64,000 nucleotides of DNA from Gordonia iterans (GTDB lineage Bacteria; Actinomycetota; Actinomycetes; Mycobacteriales; Mycobacteriaceae). The notes under the pieces are model-generated. The model saw nothing but the letters and a program-made list of their open reading frames with translations, was not told where the DNA came from and did not search any database. A program made the position numbers and the translations under genes. Below, piece after piece: positions 1-9,008 of this stretch (its first letter is position 1; the number at the start of each line of letters is the position of its first letter). Location of the stretch: positions 1,674,001 to 1,738,000 of the forward strand of contig NZ_CP027433.1 of the NCBI RefSeq assembly GCF_002993285.1. The letters run 5' to 3'.

Positions 1-1033
<1,033 letters not shown>

Positions 1034-1243
1034 CAACACCCAAACACCAACAACGCAAGTATTGATCCCGCATCCACTATGCACCTCTGAAATAATACGC
1101 ACACGCGGGTTTTTCGAATCGACGTAGGAGATTCGACAACGAAGCGACGAAGGAGGTTCGTTGTGGCCGTAGGCCGCTATCAAATGAATTACAGTCTTCA
1201 GTCGTTCATCGTTGCGTCCCGCGCAACCGTTAATTTCACAGAG

Positions 1244-1360
1244 TTACGGCGGCCATAGCGGAGGGGAAACGCCCGGCCCCATTCCGAACCCGGAAGCTAA
1301 GCCCTCCAGCGCCGATGGTACTGCACTTTAATCAGTGTGGGAGAGTAGGACACCGCCGAA
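1244..1360 (+). rRNA. 5S ribosomal RNA
   Basis: A 5S rRNA of about 117 nt lies about 210 bp after the 23S. It contains the conserved CCATTCCGAACCCGGAAG core, and its ends (TTACGGCGG and CCGCCGAA) pair as helix I. The 23S-5S spacer (1034-1243) shows no tRNA. The exact ends are good to within two or three bases. Confidence 0.93.
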
Positions 1361-1372
1361 CACAACCACAGA

Positions 1373-1410
1373 GAAGGCCCCCGGAACCCCTAGGTTCCGG
1401 GGGCCTTCTT
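1373..1410 (+). terminator. Terminator of the rRNA operon
   Basis: A perfect 16-bp GC-rich stem has arms 1373-1388 and 1393-1408 and a CCTA loop. It begins 12 nt after the 5S gene and is followed by TT only. The position and stem strength make it the rRNA operon terminator despite the short T-tract, which is common in actinobacteria. Confidence 0.92.
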
Positions 1411-1422
1411 CGCATCCCCACG

Positions 1423-2800
1423 GTTGAGCGGGCCAGCCAGAGACGAGACTGCTGTTTCGCTGGAGGAGCCCGGGGGAACGCAGTGAGCCGAAGTCGAAAC
1501 CACCCCGGCCCCGCACCCGCCCCCTGGCAGCGGCGACACTCGGCACACGACCGCGACAACCGAGCACACCGGCGACACACCCCGACCGTCGCTCCCACAG
1601 CCGACCGTCGCGACCGTCCCACGACCGTCGCGTACACCGAACCAGGCATGCGGCAGACCGCGGGCGGCGTGGTTTCGACTCGCTCCGCTCGCTCAACCAT
1701 CGAGGGAGCGTCACACGGTCCGGTTTCGACTCGCTCCGCTCGCTCAACCATCGAAACGGCGGCTCCCTCAACCATCGAAACGGCGGTTCACCTCTCGGTT
1801 GGGTGGGCCGTTCAGAGGCAAGGCTGGCTTTTCGCTGGTTGAGCCCGGCGAACGCAGTGAGCCGGAGTCGAAACCACCCGGCCCCGCACCCGCCCCCGCC
1901 AGCCGCGACACTCGGCACACGACCGCGACAACCGAGCACACCAGCGACACACCCGACCGTCGCTCCCACAGCGCCGACCGTCGCGACCGTCCCACGACCG
2001 TCGCGGACACCCAACCAGGCATGCGGCAGACCGCGGGCGGCGTGGTTTCGACTCGCTCCGCTCGCTCAACCATCGAGGGAGCGTCACACGGTCCGGTTTC
2101 GACTCGCTCCGCTCGCTCAACCATCGAAACGGCGGCTCCCTCAACCATCGAAACGGCGGTTCACCCCTCAGTCGGGTGCGCCGGCCAGACGCGAGACTGC
2201 TGCTTCGCTGGTTGAGCCCGGCGAACGCAGTGAGCCGGAGTCGAAACCACCCGGCCCCGCACCCGCCCCCGCCAGCCGCGACACTCGGCACACGACCGCG
2301 ACAACCGAGCACACCAGCGACACACCCGCCTGTCGCTCCTGCAGCCGACCGTCGCGACGGCGCCACGACCGTCGCGGACATCGAACCAGGAGCGCAGTAG
2401 AGCGCGGGCGGCGTGGTTTCGACTCGCTCCGCTCGCTCAACCATCGAAACGGGGGCTCGCTCAACCATCGAAACGGCGGCCCACCCCACGGTCGGGTGCG
2501 CCGGCTAGACGCGAGACTGCTGTTTCGCTGGTTGAGCCCGGCGAACGCAGTGAGCCGGAGTCGAAACCACCCACCCCCGCACCCGCCCCCCGCCAGCCGC
2601 GACACTCGGCACACGACCGCGACAACCGAGCACACCAGCGACACACCCGACCGTCGCTCCCACAGCCGACCGTCGCGACCGCGCCACGACCGTCGCGGAC
2701 ACCGAACCAGGCGTGCGGCAGAACGCGGGCGGGCGTGGTTTCGACTCGCTCCGCTCGCTCAACCATCGAGGGGGCGTCGTACGGTCTGGTTTCGACTCGC
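1423..2800. repeat. Tandem macro-repeat, about four units of 320-374 bp
   Basis: Four head-to-tail copies can be followed by shared landmarks. The GCAGTGAGCCG motif lies near 1480, 1853, 2227 and 2547, giving steps of about 373, 374 and 320 bp. The GTGGTTTCGACTCGCTCCGC motif recurs near 1669, 2042, 2413 and 2735. Each unit contains runs of ACCGTCGC and CGACA-type short motifs and one or two copies of the dispersed TTTCGACTCGCTCCGCTCGC palindrome family. No stop codons occur in several frames, so long open frames appear on both strands, but none has a ribosome site or a recognisable protein. I see no gene between the rRNA terminator and 3038. Confidence 0.9.
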
Positions 2801-2808
2801 TCCGCTCG

Positions 2809-2975
2809 CTCAACCATCGAAACGGTGGCTCGCTCAACCATCGAAACGGTGGCTCGCTCAACCAACGACACGGCGGTTCGCTCAACCAACGAGAGGGCGG
2901 TTCGCTCAACCAACGAGAGGGCGGTTCGCTCAACCAACGAACGGCGGTTCGCTCAACCATCGACACGGCGGTTGG
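2809..2975. repeat. 24-bp minisatellite (about seven copies)
   Basis: CTCAACC recurs at 2809, 2833, 2857, 2881, 2905, 2929 and 2952, a strict 24-bp period with a final 23-bp step. The units resemble CTCAACCAACGAGAGGGCGG plus four bases, with small differences. The same 24-bp unit reappears inside glgB at 45471-45540. There are no unique spacers between copies, so this is not a CRISPR array. Confidence 0.9.
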
Positions 2976-3037
2976 TTCGACCACTGAGGTCGGTGGTCTC
3001 TCACGTCGAGATGTCTGGAGACGGGAGGCCGCGGGAT

Positions 3038-4783
3038 CTACTCGTAGACGGGGAGGGTTACGCCACCCGGGGTGCCCGGCACGCCCACCTGGCGCGTTTT
3101 GGTGACTCGGGGCGTCGACTTTCGGGGCTTGCTGGACTGGCGGGTCTTGCGCGCCTTCTTGGCCTTCTCTGCGTCGGCCTTCTTCTTGGCGGCGACGGCT
3201 TTGGCGTGCGCCTCCGGGTCCTTCTTGTTCGCCTCGGCGCCCAGGCCGGTCCCGGTGGTGTCGTCCTCGACGAAGCACATCGACCGCACGACGTGGTGGA
3301 ACGTGACCAGTCCGTAGGTGAGCGGCAGGCCTAGTACGGCGCCGATCATCCTGACCGGAGCGACAGTGACGTCCTGAAGTCCGGGAACGGGAATGGGGGA
3401 GACCAGCAGGCCGCCGATCTGCTGGAAGAGGTAAAGCGACAGCGCGTACGAGTAGTACGCGGCGGTGAGCGACTTGGTGACCGTCAGATCGTGGAGGCTG
3501 ACCATTTCGCCGAGGTTCTTGCCGGTGCCGAGGTGGTGCCCCAGACCGATGACGATGTCGAGCGGGGCACCGCCGATGTACGGCACCATCCCGCCGATGA
3601 AGGAGGCCAGCTGTTCGGCCTGAGTGAAGTCCGCGGGGTCCGCCGGGATCAGGTGGTGCGGAACGTGGACGCCCTTCATCTGCCGGAGGATCTTGCCGAC
3701 CTCGCGGTCGATCGCGCGCTTGGCGGCGGGGTTCGGCGCGCTCGCCTTGGCGGCCTCGCCGGTGCGCTTGACGATGCGGCCGAGCGACTGGTCGCCGATC
3801 GGGGAACAGGTGTCGTTGTCGGCCAGTGCGAGCTGGTTCGCGGCGCCCTGAATCAGCGGGTGGATGGGGATGTCGAACGTGACGGTCTCGCTGGGCTTGC
3901 CCGCGTCGTCCTTCTGCTCGTCGGTCACCCGGGCGACGCACTGATTGAGCACGGCGTTGCTGATGCCCTGATAGAGATACTGCAGTCCGAGCTGAGCGCC
4001 GGTGAAGCCCAGCGTGAGCAGCGTGTTGTAGGTGACGAATCCGGCGATCGGGCTGAGCGGTGTACCTGCGAGCGGCTTGGACAGCGGTGACCCGAGACCC
4101 GGCAGCATGGCTAGACCGAAGCGCACCGGCGCCAGCACGCCGACGAACAGGTACAACCAGGCCGACTCGACAGCCTGGCTCAAGGTGATGTTCTTGACCG
4201 GAATGGCCTCGTTCTGTTTCCCGTCGCGGATCTTGAGGAGGTTGTTCACGACGATCTGGGAGAGCGCCGTGCGGTATTGCGGGTCGTCCATGTCCGCGCC
4301 GAGCGTGCGGGGGTTGTCCGACACCGCCAAGGTGGACACGTGGACATTCGCCATCCACTGCTGGACGGCCTTGTTGTTCGCGCGAGCAGCGGCCTGGATC
4401 TGCGGGGGCAGGCTCGGCATCAGGGACTCGATGATCGACTCGTACACGATCGAGAGCGTGGTGAACTCGCCGCTGACGCAGGTGGTGTCCTTGCCCTGGT
4501 TCTCCGCGAGAGGCGCCAGCATCGAGCGCTTGGAATCGGCGATGCGGTCTTGACGCTCCTGATAGGTCTCGGCCGGCTCGGGCTTGGGCGGGGTGCGCTT
4601 CTTGGCGACCGAGACAGCAGCCGCGGCCATCACCTCGGGGCTGAAGATCTCGGCTTTGCCTTCGGGCACCGCGGCGTTGAGGGCGAGCCCGCCGAGGACA
4701 CCGACGGCGGTGGCGCGGACGAACCAGCGTTGGCTCGACTTCGGCTGGGTCTTCCCGCGATCGTCCGTCGTCGACCTGACCAT
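3038..4783 (-). CDS. Hypothetical secreted or envelope protein with basic C-terminal tail
   Basis: This encodes a 581-aa protein that I cannot assign to a named family. Residues 1-20 are polar and basic, and a hydrophobic stretch (VGVLGGLALNAAV) looks like a signal peptide with cleavage near GKA-EIF. The middle contains several moderately hydrophobic helices, for example around PLSPIAGFVTYNTLLTLGF, so it may associate with the membrane or cell envelope. The last 80 residues are Lys/Arg-rich (KKKADAEKAKKARKTRQ). The ATG at 4783 is preferred because GAGGAG lies 8 nt upstream; a GTG three codons earlier is possible. A weak iron box at 4897 lies upstream, which would link it to the siderophore genes, but this is inference. 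Confidence 0.75.
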   Translation of the reverse strand: MVRSTTDDRGKTQPKSSQRWFVRATAVGVLGGLALNAAVPEGKAEIFSPEVMAAAAVSVAKKRTPPKPEPAETYQERQDRIADSKRSMLAPLAENQGKDTTCVSGEFTTLSIVYESIIESLMPSLPPQIQAAARANNKAVQQWMANVHVSTLAVSDNPRTLGADMDDPQYRTALSQIVVNNLLKIRDGKQNEAIPVKNITLSQAVESAWLYLFVGVLAPVRFGLAMLPGLGSPLSKPLAGTPLSPIAGFVTYNTLLTLGFTGAQLGLQYLYQGISNAVLNQCVARVTDEQKDDAGKPSETVTFDIPIHPLIQGAANQLALADNDTCSPIGDQSLGRIVKRTGEAAKASAPNPAAKRAIDREVGKILRQMKGVHVPHHLIPADPADFTQAEQLASFIGGMVPYIGGAPLDIVIGLGHHLGTGKNLGEMVSLHDLTVTKSLTAAYYSYALSLYLFQQIGGLLVSPIPVPGLQDVTVAPVRMIGAVLGLPLTYGLVTFHHVVRSMCFVEDDTTGTGLGAEANKKDPEAHAKAVAAKKKADAEKAKKARKTRQSSKPRKSTPRVTKTRQVGVPGTPGGVTLPVYE

Positions 4784-4896
4784 GTACTCCACTCCTCAAC
4801 GCGTATCGGCGAGCGATCGGGGATGCACGCACGATGCGGTCCTCGTCCACGGCAGCGCCGTGTGCAGACGGGACGCCGACCCACCTGACAGAAAGG

Positions 4897-4915
4897 TTGG
4901 CGTAGCCTTACGCAA
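4897..4915 (-). promoter_or_regulatory. Possible weak IdeR/DmdR iron box
   Basis: TTGGCGTAGCCTTACGCAA matches 13 of 19 positions of the actinobacterial consensus TTAGGTTAGSCTAACCTAA, with the central TAGCCTTAC shared with the box at 6350. It lies 114 bp upstream of the secreted-protein gene at 4783 and downstream of the DHB dehydrogenase. It is weaker than the other boxes and could be chance. Confidence 0.4.
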
Positions 4916-4978
4916 TAGTAAGCCCCGGCGGGGGTGTCCCTGATCACTTTTCGCGCGACAGCGTAACGTTCTCGCGCC

Positions 4979-5689
4979 CTACTGATCGAGGGTGGCGCCG
5001 CCGTCGACGCGGAGGTCGTGCAGCGTGATGTGCCGAGCGGCGTCGGAGGCGAGGAAGACGATCGTGGCGGCGACGTCCCCGGGGTCGGCGATGCGGCCCA
5101 GCGGGATCCCCAGTCGGTACCGTGCCGGCTCCCCGGCCAGGACCGCCGCGCGCAGGTCGTCGCCGGCCATCCCGGCCAACATGGGGGTGTCCGTGGAGCC
5201 GGGCGAGACCACGTTCACCCGGACGCCGTCGACGGCGGCGTCGATGCCGACGCTGCGGGTGTAGGCCGTCGCGGCGGCCTTCGACGCCGCGTAGGCGGGA
5301 AAGGCCGCGCGCGGTGTAGTGGCGGCGTTGCTGGACACGACGACGACGCTGCCGCGGCGTCGAGCACGCATCGCCGGAAGCGCGGCGTCGAGCACATTGC
5401 GCACGCCGGTGGCGTTCACCGCGAGGCAGCGATCCCAGTCGTCGCTCATGATGCCCGCGCACGAGATCAGGACGTCGATCGGGCCGAGCCGCTGTTCGGC
5501 GTGCGCCCAACCCTGCGCGACGGCGCCCGCGTCGGTCACGTCGAGCGGGTCGACCTGGTCGCCGCCGGCGACGTCCCAGCCCTGCACGACGGCTCCGGCC
5601 TCGCGGAAGGCGGTGCAGACCGCGGATCCGATACCGCCCGCGGCCCCGGTCACCGCGACGGTGGTTCCGGCGATTCCGGGGACCGTCAT
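4979..5689 (-). CDS. entA: 2,3-dihydro-2,3-dihydroxybenzoate dehydrogenase (EntA/DhbA type)
   Basis: This is a 236-aa short-chain dehydrogenase that would oxidise 2,3-dihydro-DHB to 2,3-dihydroxybenzoate with NAD+. The Rossmann motif [14 protein letters not shown] is at the N-terminus, and the catalytic YAASKAA (YxxxK) and the upstream SSNAAT serine are present. The ATG at 5689 overlaps the isochorismatase stop by 4 nt (ATGA), which fixes the start; the open frame extends further upstream only as a shadow of that gene. SDRs are hard to assign by sequence alone, so the EntA role rests mainly on being translationally coupled to an isochorismatase and close to an aryl-acid ligase. Confidence 0.88.
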   Translation of the reverse strand: MTVPGIAGTTVAVTGAAGGIGSAVCTAFREAGAVVQGWDVAGGDQVDPLDVTDAGAVAQGWAHAEQRLGPIDVLISCAGIMSDDWDRCLAVNATGVRNVLDAALPAMRARRRGSVVVVSSNAATTPRAAFPAYAASKAAATAYTRSVGIDAAVDGVRVNVVSPGSTDTPMLAGMAGDDLRAAVLAGEPARYRLGIPLGRIADPGDVAATIVFLASDAARHITLHDLRVDGGATLDQ

Positions 5690-6345
5690 GATGCGGCGTG
5701 GCTGCGCACCGCGGAGTCCGTCCCGAGGGAGTCGAGCGCCTGCGCGGTGGTGAGCACCCGGCCGGCGCGCTTGCCGATGTACTCGGCGGCCATCTGGTGC
5801 TCGTCGCGGCTGAAGTCGGCCATCGCGTCGACGACGAAGAACGGGGCGACGTCGCTCATGAAGGCCTCGGTGGCGCTGATCATGCAGCCCATGTGGGCAT
5901 ACACGCCGACGACGATCAGCTGGTCCCGACCGTGGTGACCCAGGAGCTGACGCAGGTCGGTGCGCTGGAAGGCCGAGTAGCGCCACTTGGTGACGTGGAT
6001 GTCGCCGGTGCGCGGGGCCAGTTCGGGAACGATCTCCTCGTCGTGCCCGGCCGACAGTCCGCGGCCCCAGAACTCGGAGAGGATGCCGCGCCGGGACGGG
6101 TGCTGATCACCGGGCTGCGCGGTGAACACGACGGGGATGCCTGCGGCCTGGCACCGCTCGCGGATCGCCACCATGTTCGGCAGCGCGCTGGACATGGGCT
6201 CCTGCGCGGTATCGTAGGCGTCGATGAAGTAGCGCTGCATATCGTGGATCAGCAGCGCGGCACGGTCGGGATTCAGCTGCCACTCGACGTGGGCGGGAAA
6301 CGGGCCCGACGGTATCTCGTACGGGGCGATGCGCGGAATGGGCAT
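5686..6345 (-). CDS. entB: Isochorismatase without carrier domain (EntB N-terminal type)
   Basis: This 219-aa isochorismatase hydrolyses isochorismate to 2,3-dihydro-DHB. It has the family features IHDMQRYF (Asp), TKWRYSAF (Lys) and [15 protein letters not shown], in which Gly replaces the catalytic Cys of amidase relatives, as in EntB. Enterobactin EntB carries a C-terminal aryl carrier domain, but this protein ends after the hydrolase; a free-standing carrier is encoded at 35328. The start at 6345 is divergent from entE with only 22 bp between them. A minus-strand TACCCT -10 element (6357-6352) would place transcription at or next to the ATG, so the mRNA is probably leaderless. Confidence 0.93.
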   Translation of the reverse strand: MPIPRIAPYEIPSGPFPAHVEWQLNPDRAALLIHDMQRYFIDAYDTAQEPMSSALPNMVAIRERCQAAGIPVVFTAQPGDQHPSRRGILSEFWGRGLSAGHDEEIVPELAPRTGDIHVTKWRYSAFQRTDLRQLLGHHGRDQLIVVGVYAHMGCMISATEAFMSDVAPFFVVDAMADFSRDEHQMAAEYIGKRAGRVLTTAQALDSLGTDSAVRSHAAS

Positions 6346-6349
6346 AGCA

Positions 6350-6368
6350 TTAGGGTAGCCTTACCGCA
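6350..6368. promoter_or_regulatory. IdeR/DmdR iron box between divergent entB and entE
   Basis: TTAGGGTAGCCTTACCGCA matches 15 of 19 consensus positions and fills almost the whole 22-bp gap between the divergent genes. It physically contains both predicted -10 hexamers: TAGCCT (6356-6361, plus) and TACCCT (6357-6352, minus). Each lies exactly 7 nt from the first base of its start codon. A bound repressor would block both promoters. Confidence 0.88.
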
Positions 6369-7945
6369 TGCACGTGTCATCTTGGCCTGCTGAGCTCGCC
6401 GAACGCTATCGCGCGGAGGGTCTCTGGACCGACGAGACCTTCGACGACCTGCTGACCAGCAAGGCGAACGATCCGCACTTCGCCGACCGGGTCGCCGTGG
6501 TCGACGCTCAACGATCGCTGACGTACGCCGAACTGGACGCGCGCGTCGGCCGATTGGCAGCCGGCCTGGCCGCGAAGGGGATCGCACCCGACGAGCGCGT
6601 TCTGCTCCAGATCCCCAACTGCGTCGCCTTTGTCGAGGTGCTGTTCGCCCTCTGGCGGCTGCGGGCGGTGCCGGTCTTCGGTCTGCCTGCGCATCGGGAA
6701 ACGGAGCTGGTCGGCATCGCCCGCGCCGCCGGGGTCGTCGCGATCGTCTCGCCGGCCGGGCGGCCGGGCTTCGACTACCGGGCACTGGCGCAGACGGTGA
6801 CCGACCAGGTCGACAGCATCCGGTTGCTGATCGACTCCGACGGCCTCGAGGACCTGTGGGCCGAACCGATCGATCACGGGCGGTCGCAACCCGAGAAACT
6901 CGGCTTCCTCCAGCTCTCCGGCGGCAGCACCGGCGTGCCGAAACTGATCCCGCGGACGCACGCCGACTACCTCTACAGCGTCCGTCGCAGCAACGAGATC
7001 TGCGGCGTCGACGAAGAGACCGTCTATCTGGTCGTGCTGCCCGTCGGGCACAACTTCCCGATGAGCTCGCCGGGCATCCTCGGCGCCTTCCACGCGGGCG
7101 GGCGCGTGGTGCTCGCCGAGCAGCCGCTCCCGTCGGTGGCGTGGGACCTGGTCGAGCGCGAGCGGGTGACGATGGTCGGCATGGTGCCGCCGCTCGCGCG
7201 GCTGTGGACCGAGACCGCCGAACGCGGTACGACGCACGACCTTTCCAGTCTGGAGACCGTTCAGGTGGGTGGGGCGCGCTGCCCCGACGAACTGGCCGAA
7301 CGCATCGGGCCGGCGCTCGGCGCTCGACTGCAGCAGGTATTCGGCATGGCCGAAGGGCTGGTCTGCTACACGCGGCTCGACGACCCCGTCGACGAGGTGA
7401 TCGCCACCCAGGGACGTCCGATGTCCGAGCACGATCAGCTGCGCCTGGTCGACGAGGACGGGACCGTGGTGCACGACGGCCCGGGATTCCTGGAGACGCA
7501 GGGGCCGTACACGATCCGTGGCTACTGGGGTGGTCGCAGCCCAGAGTCGTTCGCGCCCGACGGCTGGTACCGGACGGGCGACGTCGTGGAGTTCTCGGCC
7601 GCCGGCAACCTCATCGTCCGGGGCCGCGGCGCCGACCGGATCAACCGCGGGGGTGAGAAAGTGTCCGCGGAGCAGGTGGAAGAGGAGTTGCTGGCGCACC
7701 CGGGGGTTCGCGACGCGATCGTCGTCGGCACCGCCGATGCCTATCTCGGTCAGCGAACCTGCGCCTACGTGATTCCCGCCGACGCGCAGGCGCCGCCGAA
7801 GCTGCCCGAGCTCCGTGCGTTCATGCGCCAGGCGGGTCTGGCCGAGTGGAAGCTCCCCGACACCCTGCAGATCCTCGAGAGCTTCCCCGAGACGGGCGTC
7901 GGGAAGGTCAGCCGGAAGAAGCTGCGGGAGTCGCTCGCCGGCTGA
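6368..7945 (+). CDS. entE: 2,3-dihydroxybenzoate-AMP ligase (EntE/DhbE family)
   Basis: This is a 525-aa stand-alone aryl-acid adenylating enzyme that would activate DHB and load it on the aryl carrier protein. The core motifs are LQLSGGSTGVPKLIPRTH (A3), YRTGD (A7) and the C-terminal GKVSRKKL lysine (A10). HNFPMSSP has the Asn that replaces the amino-acid-binding Asp235 in DHB and salicylate ligases. DHB rather than salicylate is inferred from entA and entB next door; MbtA-type salicylate ligases are close homologues. No Shine-Dalgarno sequence precedes the ATG, and TAGCCT at -12 to -7 suggests a leaderless transcript. It ends 14 nt before the convergent siderophore reductase. Confidence 0.93.
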   Translation: MHVSSWPAELAERYRAEGLWTDETFDDLLTSKANDPHFADRVAVVDAQRSLTYAELDARVGRLAAGLAAKGIAPDERVLLQIPNCVAFVEVLFALWRLRAVPVFGLPAHRETELVGIARAAGVVAIVSPAGRPGFDYRALAQTVTDQVDSIRLLIDSDGLEDLWAEPIDHGRSQPEKLGFLQLSGGSTGVPKLIPRTHADYLYSVRRSNEICGVDEETVYLVVLPVGHNFPMSSPGILGAFHAGGRVVLAEQPLPSVAWDLVERERVTMVGMVPPLARLWTETAERGTTHDLSSLETVQVGGARCPDELAERIGPALGARLQQVFGMAEGLVCYTRLDDPVDEVIATQGRPMSEHDQLRLVDEDGTVVHDGPGFLETQGPYTIRGYWGGRSPESFAPDGWYRTGDVVEFSAAGNLIVRGRGADRINRGGEKVSAEQVEEELLAHPGVRDAIVVGTADAYLGQRTCAYVIPADAQAPPKLPELRAFMRQAGLAEWKLPDTLQILESFPETGVGKVSRKKLRESLAG

Positions 7946-7959
7946 AGCCGCCGCCGGCG

Positions 7960-8850
7960 TCAGTGACGACGCAGGCGGGCGGCCAGGCCGCGGACCGCGG
8001 CGCCCACCCGGGGCTCGTGCTCGTGGTCGTGGTCATGCTCGTGGTCGTCGTACTCGCGAAGGTCGCGGTCGTGATTGGCCTTCTTGGCGTACCCGTTCTC
8101 GGTGAGACCGCGGCGCCAGTAGCCGATCACTAGCATCGAGCGTCGTGCCAGACCGCGCTTGCGGAGATCCTTCCGGATCGCGAGGACCTGGGCCGACTCA
8201 GCCGCTGCCCAGGCGAACGTGGCCTCGGTGAGCGGGTGGGCGGCCACCGCATCGGAAAGCAGGGTGCCGGTGCCCGCGGGTGCGCCCTCGCGGGAGAGCC
8301 AGCGCAACTCGATGCCCTCGGGACGCGTCAGTTCCTGACGCGCGGAGTCGTCGCAGATCTCCACATACGCGGTGCCACGTGCCTCGGCGGGCAGGTTCTC
8401 CAGGATGTTCCCGATCGCGGGCAGGGCGGTCTCATCGCCTGCGATCACGTAGTCCCCGGCGAGGCTGAGGGAACGTCCGCCGCCGCCGGCGATGCCCAGC
8501 GTGGTGCCGGGCTGTGCACGCGCGGCCCATCCGGAGGCCAGACCTTCATCGCCGTGCATCACGAAATCGATACTGAGAGTGGATGAGTCGGCATCGAAGC
8601 GGCGCACCGTGTAGGTCCGCACCCGCTCGTGCAGTTCGGGCCGGGTGCGGATGAGGGTGTCTTCGCCGCAGTCCGGGTCGTCGAGTTCGGGAACGCCGTA
8701 GCCGCCGTCGTCACGAGGGAAGATCAGCTTGATGTTCGGGAACTGGCCGGTGGCGATGTAGGCGGCGACGGGATCCCCGGCGAAGGTGACGCGCCGCATG
8801 TGCGGGGTGACGTCCTCGACGGATTGGACGGTGAACAGCAGGGCCGGCAT
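7960..8850 (-). CDS. Siderophore-interacting protein (FAD-dependent ferric-siderophore reductase)
   Basis: This 296-aa cytoplasmic flavoprotein belongs to the SIP/ViuB family, which releases iron by reducing ferric siderophores. The N-terminal FAD domain has RTYTVRRFD (RxYTxR), followed by IAGDETALPAIGNIL and a C-terminal NAD(P)H-type fold with WAAAESAQVLAIRKDL. The ATG at 8850 has AAAGGAGAA just upstream. An odd C-terminal tail contains alternating His and acidic residues (DDHEHDHDHEHE, about residues 268-279), which looks like a metal-binding extension. It is the last gene of the minus-strand block after NRPS1, from which it is separated by 158 bp of repeat-containing spacer. Confidence 0.92.
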   Translation of the reverse strand: MPALLFTVQSVEDVTPHMRRVTFAGDPVAAYIATGQFPNIKLIFPRDDGGYGVPELDDPDCGEDTLIRTRPELHERVRTYTVRRFDADSSTLSIDFVMHGDEGLASGWAARAQPGTTLGIAGGGGRSLSLAGDYVIAGDETALPAIGNILENLPAEARGTAYVEICDDSARQELTRPEGIELRWLSREGAPAGTGTLLSDAVAAHPLTEATFAWAAAESAQVLAIRKDLRKRGLARRSMLVIGYWRRGLTENGYAKKANHDRDLREYDDHEHDHDHEHEPRVGAAVRGLAARLRRH

Positions 8851-8892
8851 GCGGGGTTCTCCTTTGATTCTGGGTTGGGTGTGGACTTGGAC

Positions 8893-8950
8893 GGTCTCGA
8901 CTTCGCTCGACCATCGACGGTGGTGGTCTCGACTTCGCTCGACCGTCGAC
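8893..8950. repeat. Dispersed repeat, two copies
   Basis: GGTCTCGACTTCGCTCGACC occurs at 8893-8912 and again at 8925-8944, each followed by RTCGACGG. It belongs to the same TCGACT-TCGCTCG family as the array after the rRNA operon. It lies between NRPS1 and the siderophore reductase. Confidence 0.75.
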
Positions 8951-9008
8951 GGTTCCGGCCCGGCTTTCGCGGTCGAGTCGATCGGCCCGCCGGCCGGCCG
9001 GCGCGGAG

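Noticed and set aside
2809..2975. Possible CRISPR array in the 24-bp repeats
   Set aside because: Copies are contiguous with no unique spacers and no cas genes are nearby.
1315..2987. Long open frames on both strands in the repeat array, including a 394-codon frame
   Set aside because: They arise because the repeat unit lacks stops in several frames. They have no ribosome site, their products are repeats of VERAERVET-type peptides, and neither strand is favoured.
2505..4850. Very long antisense-frame open reading frame over the secreted-protein gene
   Set aside because: It is a shadow in a GC-rich gene; the composition is Arg/Pro/Ala noise and the real gene in the other frame has a signal peptide and a ribosome site.
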